A stretch of DNA of 64,000 nucleotides from Candidatus Haliotispira prima (GTDB lineage Bacteria > Spirochaetota > Spirochaetia > SP-2023). The DNA is taken from the NCBI GenBank assembly GCA_029867005.1, contig CP123443.1, positions 992,001 through 1,056,000 of the forward strand, read 5' to 3'. Within the stretch, counting starts at the first letter, position 1. Each line of letters opens with the position of its first letter. Both the position numbers and the translations under genes were made by a program. The notes under the pieces were generated by a model. The model was given only the letters and a program-made list of their open reading frames with translations. It did not search any database and was not told where the DNA came from. Positions 28,823-37,907 of the stretch are shown here, piece after piece.

Positions 28823-28920
28823 TTAGGGGTTGTGGCACTCGGCCCCTTGGTTTAATGGACCCCAATAATTTCTACTATTGTCAGGTGGGTGAGGCACTCG
28901 AACCCGTCTAAGGCCCCCCC

Positions 28921-28949
28921 TTGCCAAATATCCAAAATGAATATATGGT
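28921..28949 (+). promoter_or_regulatory. Array promoter, lipoprotein 4
   Basis: TTGCCA, 17 bases, TATGGT; the -10 is weaker than in the other copies. Confidence 0.65.
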
Positions 28950-28984
28950 AGGGTAAGACTTACACTATTCGGAGGCATTTCCCC

Positions 28985-29994
28985 ATGAAAGATCAAAGAA
29001 CACTATTGACCAGCATGCCGGTAAACAGTACAATATCCAATATCCAATATCCAATATCCAATATCACACTACTTTAGAGAAAATACACTTATTTCGTTTT
29101 CTATTAACTAATTACAAGTCTTTTTCTCCATTTCCTTTATCTCTTTTCCCCTTCTTTTTTCTGATTTTTATCAGTGTGTCTTTGCTTGCCTGTGCTCCAC
29201 TGTCGGACACTGAGAACCCTGCGCCCAACCCCGATATTTCCTTTTCCGTCACTGCTGTGGCCTCTTCTGTACAATTCGAGGTGACCAGTGTTCCGGCTGT
29301 TACAGATGTTGGGGCCGTTATCCGCTTAGCGGCGGAAGCCGCTCCCACTAAGACAGAAGCCCAAGCGAGCAAGGGATATGTCAGTCTGAGCATAGAGGCG
29401 GACAGCACCCGCAAATTCAGCATCAGTCAGCATTACGGCAGCGACTTTACGGATGGCGGCTTTACTCTGGCCGATGTCCTTACCCCAAATACAAAGTACA
29501 AATTGTATCTGTATATGCCTTCGGCTATTGACTTGGGGCAAACAGTAATTAAAGGCGGGGAGGTTAAGGAAGACAGAGTTGAAATATCCTTTACCACGGC
29601 GAATTTACCCGTTGAGGGAGATGTGATATGGAGCAATAAGTGGATAGCTAAAGAATATGTTGCCAGTCTAAATGAATATTATTTTATGAAAAACCAAACA
29701 GGCATCGTAGTGGCTTACTTTCAGAGACCCTTTACGACTTCTCTCCTTGAGGAACTTGCTCTTAAGAATCCCAATGGGCTTGCCTACGATACCATAGGCA
29801 CCTATGTAGCTTCCGTTGCGAGACCAGGCAGTCGTTCTCACTATAATTCCGGGCCGGTTATAGGCTATACATCCGGCTATGGATATTTTATTGGTGCAGA
29901 CAAACAGAAAATTATAGAAACAGAGCTAAGATGTGCCTATACTAATCTTTCGGGAGTCACCACTTTTTTTCATACTCCCGTATCCCGTCACTAG
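28985..29994 (+). CDS. Array lipoprotein 4, phase-OFF
   Basis: GGAGG lies upstream of the ATG at 28985 (MKDQRTLLTSMPVNSTI), then four units; the ATG frame ends at TAG right after the tract. The lipoprotein frame is +2, open from the tract, with the signal sequence ending SLLAC (Cys codon 29191). One extra unit would switch it on. The mature part closely follows lipoprotein 2 in the N-half (AVASSVQFEVTSVPAV, STRKFSISQHYGS, PNTKYKLYLYMP) but diverges in the last ~80 residues. GTG at 29176 in this frame sits five codons before the Cys, too late for a signal peptide. Confidence 0.75.
29032..29059 (+). repeat. AATATCC x4 tract, lipoprotein 4
   Basis: Four perfect units, then AATATCA; 47 bases after the A of the ATG. 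Confidence 0.95.
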
Positions 29995-30059
29995 TGCGGA
30001 GGTTCGACAGGCTCCCTCCCCCTGGTCAATGGACCCAAATAATCCCCGCTGCTGTAATT

Positions 30060-30076
30060 CCCCTCCTTCGGAGGGG
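30060..30076. terminator. CCCCTCC-TTC-GGAGGGG hairpin after lipoprotein 4
   Basis: Same hairpin as 28806-28822, 66 bases past the stop. Confidence 0.5.
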
Positions 30077-30150
30077 CAGGGGTGGTCACACACTCTAACC
30101 CCGTCTCAGGCCCTCCTTGCCAAGGTTCGACAGGCTCACCTATCTGTCCC

Positions 30151-30179
30151 TTGCCAAAACCTCTAAACGAATATACAAT
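30151..30179 (+). promoter_or_regulatory. Array promoter, lipoprotein 5
   Basis: TTGCCA, 17 bases, TACAAT. Confidence 0.8.
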
Positions 30180-30240
30180 AAACCCGTAAATGCATTTTGC
30201 CCATTTACCCATTTTCGTATTTGCCCAGAGGAGCATCTCC

Positions 30241-31247
30241 ATGAAAAAACAAGACCTAATATTGACTGATATTGGTAAAAACAGTACAATATCCAATATC
30301 CAATATCCAATATCCAATATCACACTACTTTAAAAAACAAGCAGTTATTTTATTGTATATCAACTAGTTATAAGCCTTTTTACCTATTTTTTTTACGTCT
30401 CCGTTCCCGCCTTTTTGCCTTCCTTTTTCTCCCCATTTTTGGTGTAATCCTGCTCGCCTGTGCCCCGATCTCGGACGACAGTGACCGACCAGCCTCAACC
30501 GTTTCCCTTTCTACAACCGTTGTGGCCTCTTCCGTCCAATTGGAGATGAGCAGCAGCTTAGCACTTACCGATGTGGGGGCCATTATTCGCTTAGCAACAG
30601 AAGCAGCCCCTGCCAAAGTACAAGCAGAAGCCAATGCGGGCTATGTCAGCCTGGACATTCCGGCCAACAGTCCAAGAAAATTCAGTATCAGCCAGCACTA
30701 TGCCAGTGATTTTACAGATGGATTAACCCTGGCCGATGTACTCAACCCAAATACAGCGTACAAACTTTACCTATATTTCCCTGCTACCACAGAGATAAAG
30801 GGGGTAAGTCTTACCGGTGATGTAGGGGTTATTTCCATAACCACAGAAAATCTCCCTGTGGCAACAGATACCGTATGGAGTACTTCATTTGCAGAAAAAC
30901 AGTATGTAGCGAGTCTTTCAGAGTGGTATTTTGGCACAGAGCAAAAAGGAGTATTTATTGCCTACTCAAAAATGACACAAAATTTTAATACTATTGGGCT
31001 TTCTACGCGTAAAAAAGATAAAACACTGGAATTTAGTATTGGAAATTTTACTTTGGGTAGGGTTCATCCAAATTCAGGATATCTCTTTAATATAGGAGAA
31101 CTGGGATCTGCTTACCCTAGTGCGGATAATTTCTACTATATTCTTGGAGTGGGACATAGAGAAAAAATAGTGGGGCAATATTTTAGACTGGAAGAAGTTT
31201 CTTTTTCCGGTATACGACTTTTCTTTAGCCCGCTTACTCGTTATTAG
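30241..31247 (+). CDS. Array lipoprotein 5, phase-OFF
   Basis: AGAGGAG precedes the ATG at 30241 (MKKQDLILTDIGKNSTI). After four units the ATG frame ends at TAA (about 30331). The lipoprotein frame is +2 and open from the tract, with signal end ILLAC (Cys codon 30459) and about 260 mature residues. The leader from the tract to the Cys is nearly identical to that of lipoprotein 3, while the mature part is closer to the main family (VASSVQLEMSSSLALTDVG, PRKFSISQHYAS, PNTAYKLYLYFP). This looks like a mosaic formed by recombination between members. The C-terminal third is divergent. Confidence 0.75.
30288..30315 (+). repeat. AATATCC x4 tract, lipoprotein 5
   Basis: Four perfect units, then AATATCA; 47 bases after the A of the ATG. 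Confidence 0.95.
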
Positions 31248-31549
31248 TGTGATCTTTTTAACCCCTACAACTTCTCTCATCTTCGTCCTGCCCCTCCCCC
31301 CAAAAGCGGGGGGACTTTTCCTTTCCCCACTGTTGTAATTCCCCTCCCTCGGAGGGGTCTCGGGGGTGGTCAATCCCCTCCCTCGGAGGGGTCTCGGGGG
31401 TGGTCAATTTCCCTCCTTCGGAGAGGCAGGGGTGGTGGCACTCGAACTCGTCTAAGGCCCCCCTTGCCAAGGCCTCTAAATGAACATACAATTCAGGCCG
31501 CAAAAGCACTTTGTCCATTTATTGCCGATTTACCCAGAGGAGCACTTTT
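31248..31549. other. Intergenic module before kelch gene
   Basis: 302 bases. A C7/G7-type stem-loop (31295-31314) followed by CTTTT is the likely terminator of lipoprotein 5. Then come two tandem copies of a ~34-bp GC-rich segment containing the CCCCTCC/GGAGGGG hairpin (31341-31357 and 31375-31391) and a degenerate third near 31410, then the kelch promoter. Confidence 0.65.
31464..31492 (+). promoter_or_regulatory. Array promoter, kelch lipoprotein
   Basis: TTGCCA, 17 bases, TACAAT. Confidence 0.8.
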
Positions 31550-32605
31550 ATGAAACAACGAGACAGAAGATTGACCGACTTGCAAAACTTTCCATCACTG
31601 CTTCCATCACTTCTTTTTTTCTTGGGTTTTTTCTTGCTCGCCTGCAATGGTCTGGGTGATTCAACCCCTTCCGGTGATCCCCCTTCTCCGGGAACAAAAA
31701 CCAAAACTTGGACAGAAGTGACGGGCAGTGCAGGATTTTCGGGTCGTGAAGGTTCTGCGGCAGTCGTATTGAACAAGGAGATTTTTGTAATCGGGGGTTC
31801 TGATCCTACTCTGTTGCAGGACAGACTATGGAGATCTACAGACTATGGTGCCACTTGGACAGAAATAACAACCACCGGCAGTGTGGTCTTTTCGCCTCGC
31901 TGGAGGCATGCGGCAATTGTCTTTAAAGGGGAAATTTTTGTAATCGGGGGCTATGACGGCGAAGATAATAATGGCATGGACTTAAGTGATAAGAGTAAGG
32001 ACGTAAATGACGTGTGGAAATCTGCGGACGGTGTCACGTGGACAGAAGTGACAGCCAATGCGGCATTCTCCATTCGCCGGGGCCATGCGACCGTAGTGTT
32101 GAACAATGAGATATTTATCATCGGGGGATTTACGAATGATGGTAAGATCAATGATGTGTGGAAATCCGCAGACGGTGCTGTGTGGACACAAGTGGCAAGT
32201 TCTACAGTACTCCCGGCTCGATGGGGACATAAGGCTGTCGTATTGAACGATGAGATTTTTGTAATTGGGGGGTCGGATGGTACGGTCTTAAATGACGTGT
32301 GGAAATCCGCAGACGGTGTCACGTGGACGCAGGTAACGGGTGACGGGAAACTTCCCGCTCGCCGGGACCATGAAGCAGTCGTATTGAACGGTGAGATTTT
32401 TGTGATCGGGGGATCTACGGCGATTCCCGGTGCGATCTCCAATGAAGTGTGGAAATCTGCGGACGGTGCCACGTGGACACAAGTAAGAAGTACCACAGCA
32501 TTTCCGGCCCGCTCACTACATGCGGCAGTTGTATTGAACGATGAGATTTTTGTGATCGGGGGATTGGATACACTTTGGAAAAATGACGTGTGGGCTTATC
32601 GTTGA
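31550..32605 (+). CDS. Kelch-repeat lipoprotein
   Basis: 351 residues from the ATG at 31550, which has AGAGGAG upstream; an in-frame GTG start at 31511 has no ribosome site. The signal MKQRDRRLTDLQN...FFLLAC starts like the array lipoproteins (MKxQ...LTD) but has no heptamer tract and is in frame. The mature part has six kelch-type repeats of ~50 residues with the consensus HxAVVLNxEIFVIGGxD and DVWKSADGxTWTQV, forming a predicted six-bladed beta propeller. The promoter and leader are those of the phase-variable family, so the mature domain has been exchanged under a common expression module. Binding partner unknown. Confidence 0.87.
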   Translation: MKQRDRRLTDLQNFPSLLPSLLFFLGFFLLACNGLGDSTPSGDPPSPGTKTKTWTEVTGSAGFSGREGSAAVVLNKEIFVIGGSDPTLLQDRLWRSTDYGATWTEITTTGSVVFSPRWRHAAIVFKGEIFVIGGYDGEDNNGMDLSDKSKDVNDVWKSADGVTWTEVTANAAFSIRRGHATVVLNNEIFIIGGFTNDGKINDVWKSADGAVWTQVASSTVLPARWGHKAVVLNDEIFVIGGSDGTVLNDVWKSADGVTWTQVTGDGKLPARRDHEAVVLNGEIFVIGGSTAIPGAISNEVWKSADGATWTQVRSTTAFPARSLHAAVVLNDEIFVIGGLDTLWKNDVWAYR

Positions 32606-32840
32606 GTTTGCTTCTCCGAAACCCAAAGCAAGAGACCTGCGGCTTAATTACATTTTTTGCTAAGGAAGTTTGTTGCGGGTCGTTTCCATTGTCTTTTCTT
32701 TTTTCTTTTTTGGAGCCGGTCCTTGCGGTACTCGCGGTCCGTGCGGGATTATTCAGAAAGTATAACAAGAACAATGTCTTGTATTGTTCGGCCTTAGCAC
32801 CTGCTTTTGCTCGGTTTGGCATAGTCAAACCGGGCAGCGA

Positions 32841-34544
32841 TCAGTTCAATTGCAGGGTACTGTGATTGCTCAGATGCGGACCGATATAGCCTACGATAAT
32901 CTTTTGGGAATCCTCATCGTAAGCAAAGTGGACGCGTAGCACGTCCGGCTTGGCTTTGCCCCACTTGAGGTGGGCCCAGATGTCGTAGATCTTGCCGTTG
33001 TGTTTCAGCTGGCGGCTGCGTGCGTAGTCCGAATTGCGCTTGGTTTGCCGTCCCTCACTTTTGGCATAGGGCAGCCCGGTACGCCGCAAGAATTCAGATT
33101 TGATATCGCGCAGACCTTCAATAAATTTAATTTGGTACAGGTCAACGGCCAAAGCGGTCAGCATTTTCCATGCTATATTATTGTGTCGAAAATTCTTATA
33201 GTCCTTAGCACTCTTGAGTGCGGCTTCGGCAATCTCCAGTCGGCCATTGTCCTGCTGATAAAATATCTCCACTACCTTGTGCAGGTTTTTGTGGGAGTCC
33301 GGTTGGGCTTTCCGCTCATTGAGTGCTTGGCGCAGGCGTTCGCTTTCCTCTCCGGATATGTCCGCCGGGGCTTTTTCCGCTTCATCGGGTACAGGGCTGT
33401 CCAGGTATTTCTGGGGGTGTTGCTGCATTTCCGTGTTGTGCGTTCTGCGGCTGGGATAAAGTTTTTGAGGGCTCTGTTGCAGCTCTTGTATAGATGCTTC
33501 CCTCGCCTTGTTTTTGTCCGGCTTGGGGGCTGGCTCCTCCGCTTCTTCCGCCGGTGGGGGCTCTTCCCGGGAAGCGGCCTTATCCGATTCGAGCAGACCC
33601 AAGTCGGTCCAGTGCTCCATTAAGCTCTCGGACTTGGCCTCTTGGTTGCGGTAGAGCTTCAGGGCCTCGTCTTCATCATTTCCGGCCTCTGTTTCAGAGC
33701 CCATTGCGGTGTAGACTTGGGCCCGTTTACTGTAGACATGGGGAGAGTCCGGCCGGAGTTCCACAGCCGTATTAAAATCCGCCAAGGCCTTAGAGTATTC
33801 ACCTTGGTACTTGTAGATGTTTCCCCGGGTGCAATAAAAGGCTCCATGATTAGGGTTTAGCGTTATGGCTTGGTTTAAATCTGCGAGGGCCTCAGAGTAT
33901 CGCCCTTGCGCGGAGAACAGACAGGCCCGACTGTTGTATGCGGATGCGTAGTCGGCATTGAGCTCTATGGCCTTGTTAAAGTCCTCTAATGCTTCAGCTT
34001 CAAGTCCCTGTTCGACCCGTACATTGCCTCGATTTTCATAGGCCGGGGCATGGTCCGGGTCGTGCTGTATTGCTCTGTTAAAATCTGCCAAGGCCGAGTC
34101 ATATTTGTGGTTTTCTGCATGTATCATCCCCCGACTGATGAGGACAGAAACATCGCCGGATTGTAATTTGAGGGCCGTAGCATAGTCTTGCAGTGCCTGT
34201 TCCTTTAGGTTCTGCTTGTCAAATAAAGTCCCCCGGCTCTGGTAGCTGAGGGCGAGGTCCGGCCGGAATTTTACGGCTTCATTCAGGTCTTCCAACGCTG
34301 CATCAATCTGCCCCAGCTCGATATAGGACTCGGCTCTTCGGTTCAGGTATTCGCACTGGCATTCTCGCAAACGCCGGCCCGGAATATAGTCTGCCAATTG
34401 TTCCAGAACCGTGCGGTATAATAAGAGCCGATCTTGGGCAGTGGATGCACCCGCTAAGGCCGCCTTTGCTTCAGAGTTAATCTCATCGGCTTGTTTGGAG
34501 TCGAATTTCGGTCTGCCCCTTCTTAGAGGTTTTTTCTTAGACAT
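32841..34544 (-). CDS. TPR protein with conserved C-terminal domain
   Basis: 567 residues. A basic start (MSKKKPLRRGRPKF) without a signal peptide suggests a cytoplasmic protein. Residues ~65-310 form about seven tetratricopeptide repeats (for example AYxNRGNxxxxQGxxxEALxDFNKAIELN), typical protein-binding helices. A Pro/Glu-rich linker follows (~325-400). The last ~150 residues form a separate domain ending LRVHFAYDEDSQKIIVGYIG, GPHL; I have the impression that similar ends occur in other uncharacterised bacterial proteins but cannot name the family. It stands alone on the minus strand between the kelch gene and the ATP-grasp gene. Confidence 0.8.
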   Translation of the reverse strand: MSKKKPLRRGRPKFDSKQADEINSEAKAALAGASTAQDRLLLYRTVLEQLADYIPGRRLRECQCEYLNRRAESYIELGQIDAALEDLNEAVKFRPDLALSYQSRGTLFDKQNLKEQALQDYATALKLQSGDVSVLISRGMIHAENHKYDSALADFNRAIQHDPDHAPAYENRGNVRVEQGLEAEALEDFNKAIELNADYASAYNSRACLFSAQGRYSEALADLNQAITLNPNHGAFYCTRGNIYKYQGEYSKALADFNTAVELRPDSPHVYSKRAQVYTAMGSETEAGNDEDEALKLYRNQEAKSESLMEHWTDLGLLESDKAASREEPPPAEEAEEPAPKPDKNKAREASIQELQQSPQKLYPSRRTHNTEMQQHPQKYLDSPVPDEAEKAPADISGEESERLRQALNERKAQPDSHKNLHKVVEIFYQQDNGRLEIAEAALKSAKDYKNFRHNNIAWKMLTALAVDLYQIKFIEGLRDIKSEFLRRTGLPYAKSEGRQTKRNSDYARSRQLKHNGKIYDIWAHLKWGKAKPDVLRVHFAYDEDSQKIIVGYIGPHLSNHSTLQLN

Positions 34545-34789
34545 AAAAGTTCCTTCACTAGTTAGATAAATTATTTTTTCATCATAATTTACCTGGAAAT
34601 TAGGCTTTTCCGTCCATCGTTCCCGCTCATTCCGATTTACGCTTCTTGCCTTTATTTTGTTTTTGTATTTTTACAATTCACGATTTCTCCCAACTTCTCA
34701 CAATCGAAGAGAGGATGAAGAAAGACCATAGTTTTTTTGTGAGATATAGTCCGGTGAGAGGGGGCAAACGATTTCAATTTCTGAAATAG

Positions 34790-35962
34790 TTAAAATACCC
34801 CCGACCCTCTGTTGATCTTGCGGTCGTGCTCGTGAATGGCTGCGATTAAAGCGCGGGAGGAGCAGGGTCTGTGCCCGTGTTCCCGCATTTCTCCGGCCAA
34901 CTGACCAATGCGCTGCCAGTGCTGCCACAGCGTCTTCCAGCCTTGCCAAAGCGGTAGCTTTGGTTGGTAAATGTGTATTGGCTCGGCATTGACACCATTG
35001 AGCTCAATAACTTTAAATTCTCCCCGCAGCACGGCGTTCCAGTCTCGGGCCAAAATATCGTAGCGGCCGAAACAAAAATGTAGTTTGCCCTGCCGCCATT
35101 CCGGGTTTAGGTTTTGGGTCAGGGACGCAAAGATTTGTAAGAGTTGAGAGCTGTTCCGCTCCTGAGCACTATAGCAGTCCGTTCCCTGGCTGTGCGCTCC
35201 GATGTGGGTAAGCTGCAAGTGTTGCCCAAGGGGCAGAACCTCGAACCAGCGGTGCTGCCACATTTTGCGTAACAGACGAAAGCGTTTGGCAGCCCGCTCT
35301 TGGTGCGCAATAAGTTGCCACAGGCAGCTGCGCCCGTCTCCCTCCACCCGCAAGGGCTGCTTGGCGCAGATGGAACGTATCTGCCCAAGCTCACCGTGTG
35401 CGGCCTCTCCGGGAGCGATGCTGTACAATACGGTAAATTCTTGTGTCGGATGAAAATATTCCTGTAAGATGATGTCGTATGATTTCCCGTTCGTACTCAG
35501 TCGGCAGAAATTTTCCAGGTAAGAGACCAGTTGTTCTTCGCTGTGCAAAACTTTTACACCAAAACCGCGCTCACCGAAGTCCGGTTTTGCGATGATGGGA
35601 TATTCCAGCCCACACTCGGACATCTCGGCCGAGACGATGGCCGGCTCTGCCAGGCAGGAGACGAGGCAACTGCGCAAGGTTTTTTCCGGCGGCAGGGCCG
35701 CCAGAATTTTGGACTTGGAGTAGTTAAGTAAACCGCCAAACTCCATGCATGGGTTGACGACTGTCATGAAGGCCAAGCTGCGCAAGCGCAGGGTCCAGTA
35801 CAGTACCACGGTGTAGATTGGCAAATAGAACAGGCGTGTGGGCCAATACTCAAAGTAGCGCAGGTGGGCCCAATACTCACGACAGATGGCAGTGAACTGA
35901 CTCCGGTTTGGAGTGCCGTCATTCTTCTGCCTGCTTTTTCTGTGGATAGTACGTTTCACCAT
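34790..35962 (-). CDS. ATP-grasp family ligase-like protein
   Basis: 390 residues from the ATG at 35962 (MVKRTIHRKS), which has AAAGG upstream; an ATG at 36001 would overlap the upstream gene. It has a hydrophobic N-terminal segment (WPTRLFYLPIYTVVLYWTLRL) followed by an ATP-grasp region: YPIIAKPDFGERGFGV, ILQEYF and, near the end, FKVIELNGVNAEP, which holds the metal-binding residues. ATP-grasp enzymes join a carboxylate to an amine or similar via acyl phosphate; the substrate is unknown here. It is the second gene after an acyltransferase with a 10-base gap, so lipid or cell-surface modification is a reasonable guess. Confidence 0.75.
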   Translation of the reverse strand: MVKRTIHRKSRQKNDGTPNRSQFTAICREYWAHLRYFEYWPTRLFYLPIYTVVLYWTLRLRSLAFMTVVNPCMEFGGLLNYSKSKILAALPPEKTLRSCLVSCLAEPAIVSAEMSECGLEYPIIAKPDFGERGFGVKVLHSEEQLVSYLENFCRLSTNGKSYDIILQEYFHPTQEFTVLYSIAPGEAAHGELGQIRSICAKQPLRVEGDGRSCLWQLIAHQERAAKRFRLLRKMWQHRWFEVLPLGQHLQLTHIGAHSQGTDCYSAQERNSSQLLQIFASLTQNLNPEWRQGKLHFCFGRYDILARDWNAVLRGEFKVIELNGVNAEPIHIYQPKLPLWQGWKTLWQHWQRIGQLAGEMREHGHRPCSSRALIAAIHEHDRKINRGSGVF

Positions 35963-35972
35963 TATGCCTTTT

Positions 35973-37073
35973 TTACCGTTTTCGTGCAGCGGTCTGCGCA
36001 AGTGTCCGGATTTGTCGGTCTAAATCGGCCAGGTTGCTCTGTGCCATATCCGCGTTCTGCCATTGCGGTAGTTGGTAGACATAGTGCTTACACATTTGGG
36101 CCCATAGCCGGTCGTATCCGGAGGGCCATTGAGAGATTGTTTCAAGTTCCAACAGTGCTCCCGGAGTAATCTTGAGTCGGCATTTTTCCTGATATTCGCT
36201 GCGTCTTCGGTTGTGAAGGAATTCTCCGGGCAGGAGCAGCATTTCCCAATTAAAGCGCAAGCCCAGTTTCCGGCGCAGGCGGGCCATGCGGTAAAAGTTG
36301 TTCGAGTTACGGCCGGAGATATGCAGGGGCAAAATGGGCAACCGGTGCTTGCGCCCCAAGCGCAGAAAACTGGACTGCCAAGGCAGATCGTAGACCTGTC
36401 GCAAGGGCTGCCAGTTCTGTAGCAGACTCATCTCGGCAACAGCGTTCGTGTCATCGGACAGAGAGCCCATGTTGCTTTGTTTTAGCTCCGCTTGCAGGGA
36501 CAGGGGCTCATCGTGCCGGCGCGAGCACAGCCCGGCGGGGAAAAACAGATAGGCTTTTGAGCACTCCATATTTTGTTCCAAAGCAGTATTGAGCCGGCGC
36601 AGTTGTTCCATGCGCCTGTGACTTTCCATTTTTGCAGGGCTGATGGGTAAGAAAAATTCTTTGAGATAGGGTATGGTAAGCAAAAATTCGTTGACCAGAG
36701 CTTTGACGTGATGGCTGCCCCAGATTTGGCTTATACAGTCGAGCAAAGCAAGGCCGTCCCGGCCGCCCAGAGGGTGGTTGCTAACCAGCAGAATCGGTCT
36801 GTTCTGTCGGCTCAGACTTTGCAGGGTTCCCGCCGGGTCACACAGTTCCCAATCGGTTTCCAGATCGGTCAGCACCAATTCCAAAAACAGTGCCAGTTCA
36901 CCTTGCTTGTCTTCACTTTCCCTGATGATTTTGTCGTAGCTGTCCAACTGCCGATTGACTTCGGGAATATGGAGTATCCGGCCAATCAGGAAGTGACAAA
37001 TGGGGTTCTTGTGGAAACGGGCCTGTAACCGGAAATTGGCAGTCTCTTGCCCTAAGTCCTTTTGTTGCACCAT
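35973..37073 (-). CDS. PlsC-like lysophospholipid/ornithine-lipid acyltransferase family protein
   Basis: 366 residues. The acyltransferase signature appears as SNHPLGGRDGL (His and Asp of the HxxxxD-type motif, with one extra spacer), followed by FFPAGLCSRR and ILPLHISGRNSNNFY, blocks shared with hemolysin-like and OlsA/OlsB-related acyltransferases. Expected to move acyl chains onto a glycerol-phosphate or amino-acid lipid at the inner face of the membrane. No signal peptide. AAGGTG precedes the ATG. First gene of a two-gene unit with the ATP-grasp protein. Confidence 0.75.
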   Translation of the reverse strand: MVQQKDLGQETANFRLQARFHKNPICHFLIGRILHIPEVNRQLDSYDKIIRESEDKQGELALFLELVLTDLETDWELCDPAGTLQSLSRQNRPILLVSNHPLGGRDGLALLDCISQIWGSHHVKALVNEFLLTIPYLKEFFLPISPAKMESHRRMEQLRRLNTALEQNMECSKAYLFFPAGLCSRRHDEPLSLQAELKQSNMGSLSDDTNAVAEMSLLQNWQPLRQVYDLPWQSSFLRLGRKHRLPILPLHISGRNSNNFYRMARLRRKLGLRFNWEMLLLPGEFLHNRRRSEYQEKCRLKITPGALLELETISQWPSGYDRLWAQMCKHYVYQLPQWQNADMAQSNLADLDRQIRTLAQTAARKR

Positions 37074-37907
37074 CGTTTAGGCACCTTCTCACGTGTGTGG
37101 TTTGTCTCGATACCGGAATTGTAGGCACCGGGATTTTACGCCTGCGAGGGCCTATACTATCGGAGTCTCCGGTTAAAGTCCCGCCCGGAGCCCCGTTTTC
37201 GCTGTGAACAGCAGGTATTTTGGAAGGTGGCAGGCAAGTGACAGGGAAGTGAAGCCAAAGGTAGACGCTGTTTTGTAGACAGGTTTCGCTGATAATATAA
37301 TTTAGGGGGCCGGGGCATAAGGCCCAAGACCCGGGCATGCGGAAGAGACTCCGCCGGAGGGCCAATCTCTTTTGCAAAACAAAATCAATGCCCACGGTCA
37401 TCACGGGACAAAGTACCGTGAGATAAAGGATCGTGAGACAAAGGACTGTGATGTGGAAGAGGTATGAAACAAAGACCTTGAACCGATGCTAAGTCATAAG
37501 TCACATACAGTTACATACCGTCCTATGGGTGCCTGAGACCGCTCTGTAGTGTGCGGATACTATACAAAAACGGACAAAATAAATAGAATTACGGCCCCTC
37601 GTGTTGTGGGGGATTTCCGGGTTTTACAATCCGTTTAGAGTTGCGTTTTTGTCGCTAAATATTGCCCTGCCTGTTGTCTTGTCTTTGCATGCTCTTGTTC
37701 TGCCGTTGCCCTCTGATCTGATTCGGGGTCGGAGGGGGCCGAATCAGTTTTCCGGAGAGGGTGGTGTTTTCTCCCCCGGAATCGGGAATTTTGCATGGTA
37801 CGGACAGGTTTTCACAATAATAGGGAAGTTTAAGTCGGCAATCCTGAGTTTATGCAGCGGGAATATCAGAATAAAACTATAATTTTTAGCTTTTTAGGAG
37901 TTTTTGT
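37074..37907. other. Long divergent intergenic region
   Basis: 834 bases between the acyltransferase gene (minus) and gnd (plus). A plus-strand ORF at 37601-37882 (93 residues) has no ribosome site or recognisable motif. A 9-bp perfect stem at 37718-37747 followed by TTTT could be a terminator or leader element 160 bases before gnd. No other gene seen. Confidence 0.4.
37718..37751 (+). terminator. Stem-loop with T-run in gnd leader
   Basis: CTGATTCGG pairs with CCGAATCAG around a 12-base loop, then TTTT. With no plus-strand gene upstream it may be an attenuator of gnd; unproven. Confidence 0.4.

Noticed and set aside
25418..29191. TTG or GTG codons inside the signal sequences (25418, 26532, 27841, 29176) as true starts
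   Set aside because: They fall within or next to the hydrophobic core or lipobox, lack ribosome sites and would leave no functional signal peptide; several copies have none at all.
37601..37882. Plus-strand ORF of 93 codons before gnd
   Set aside because: No ribosome site, no recognisable motif, GTG/TTG-type start and overlap with a stem-loop.
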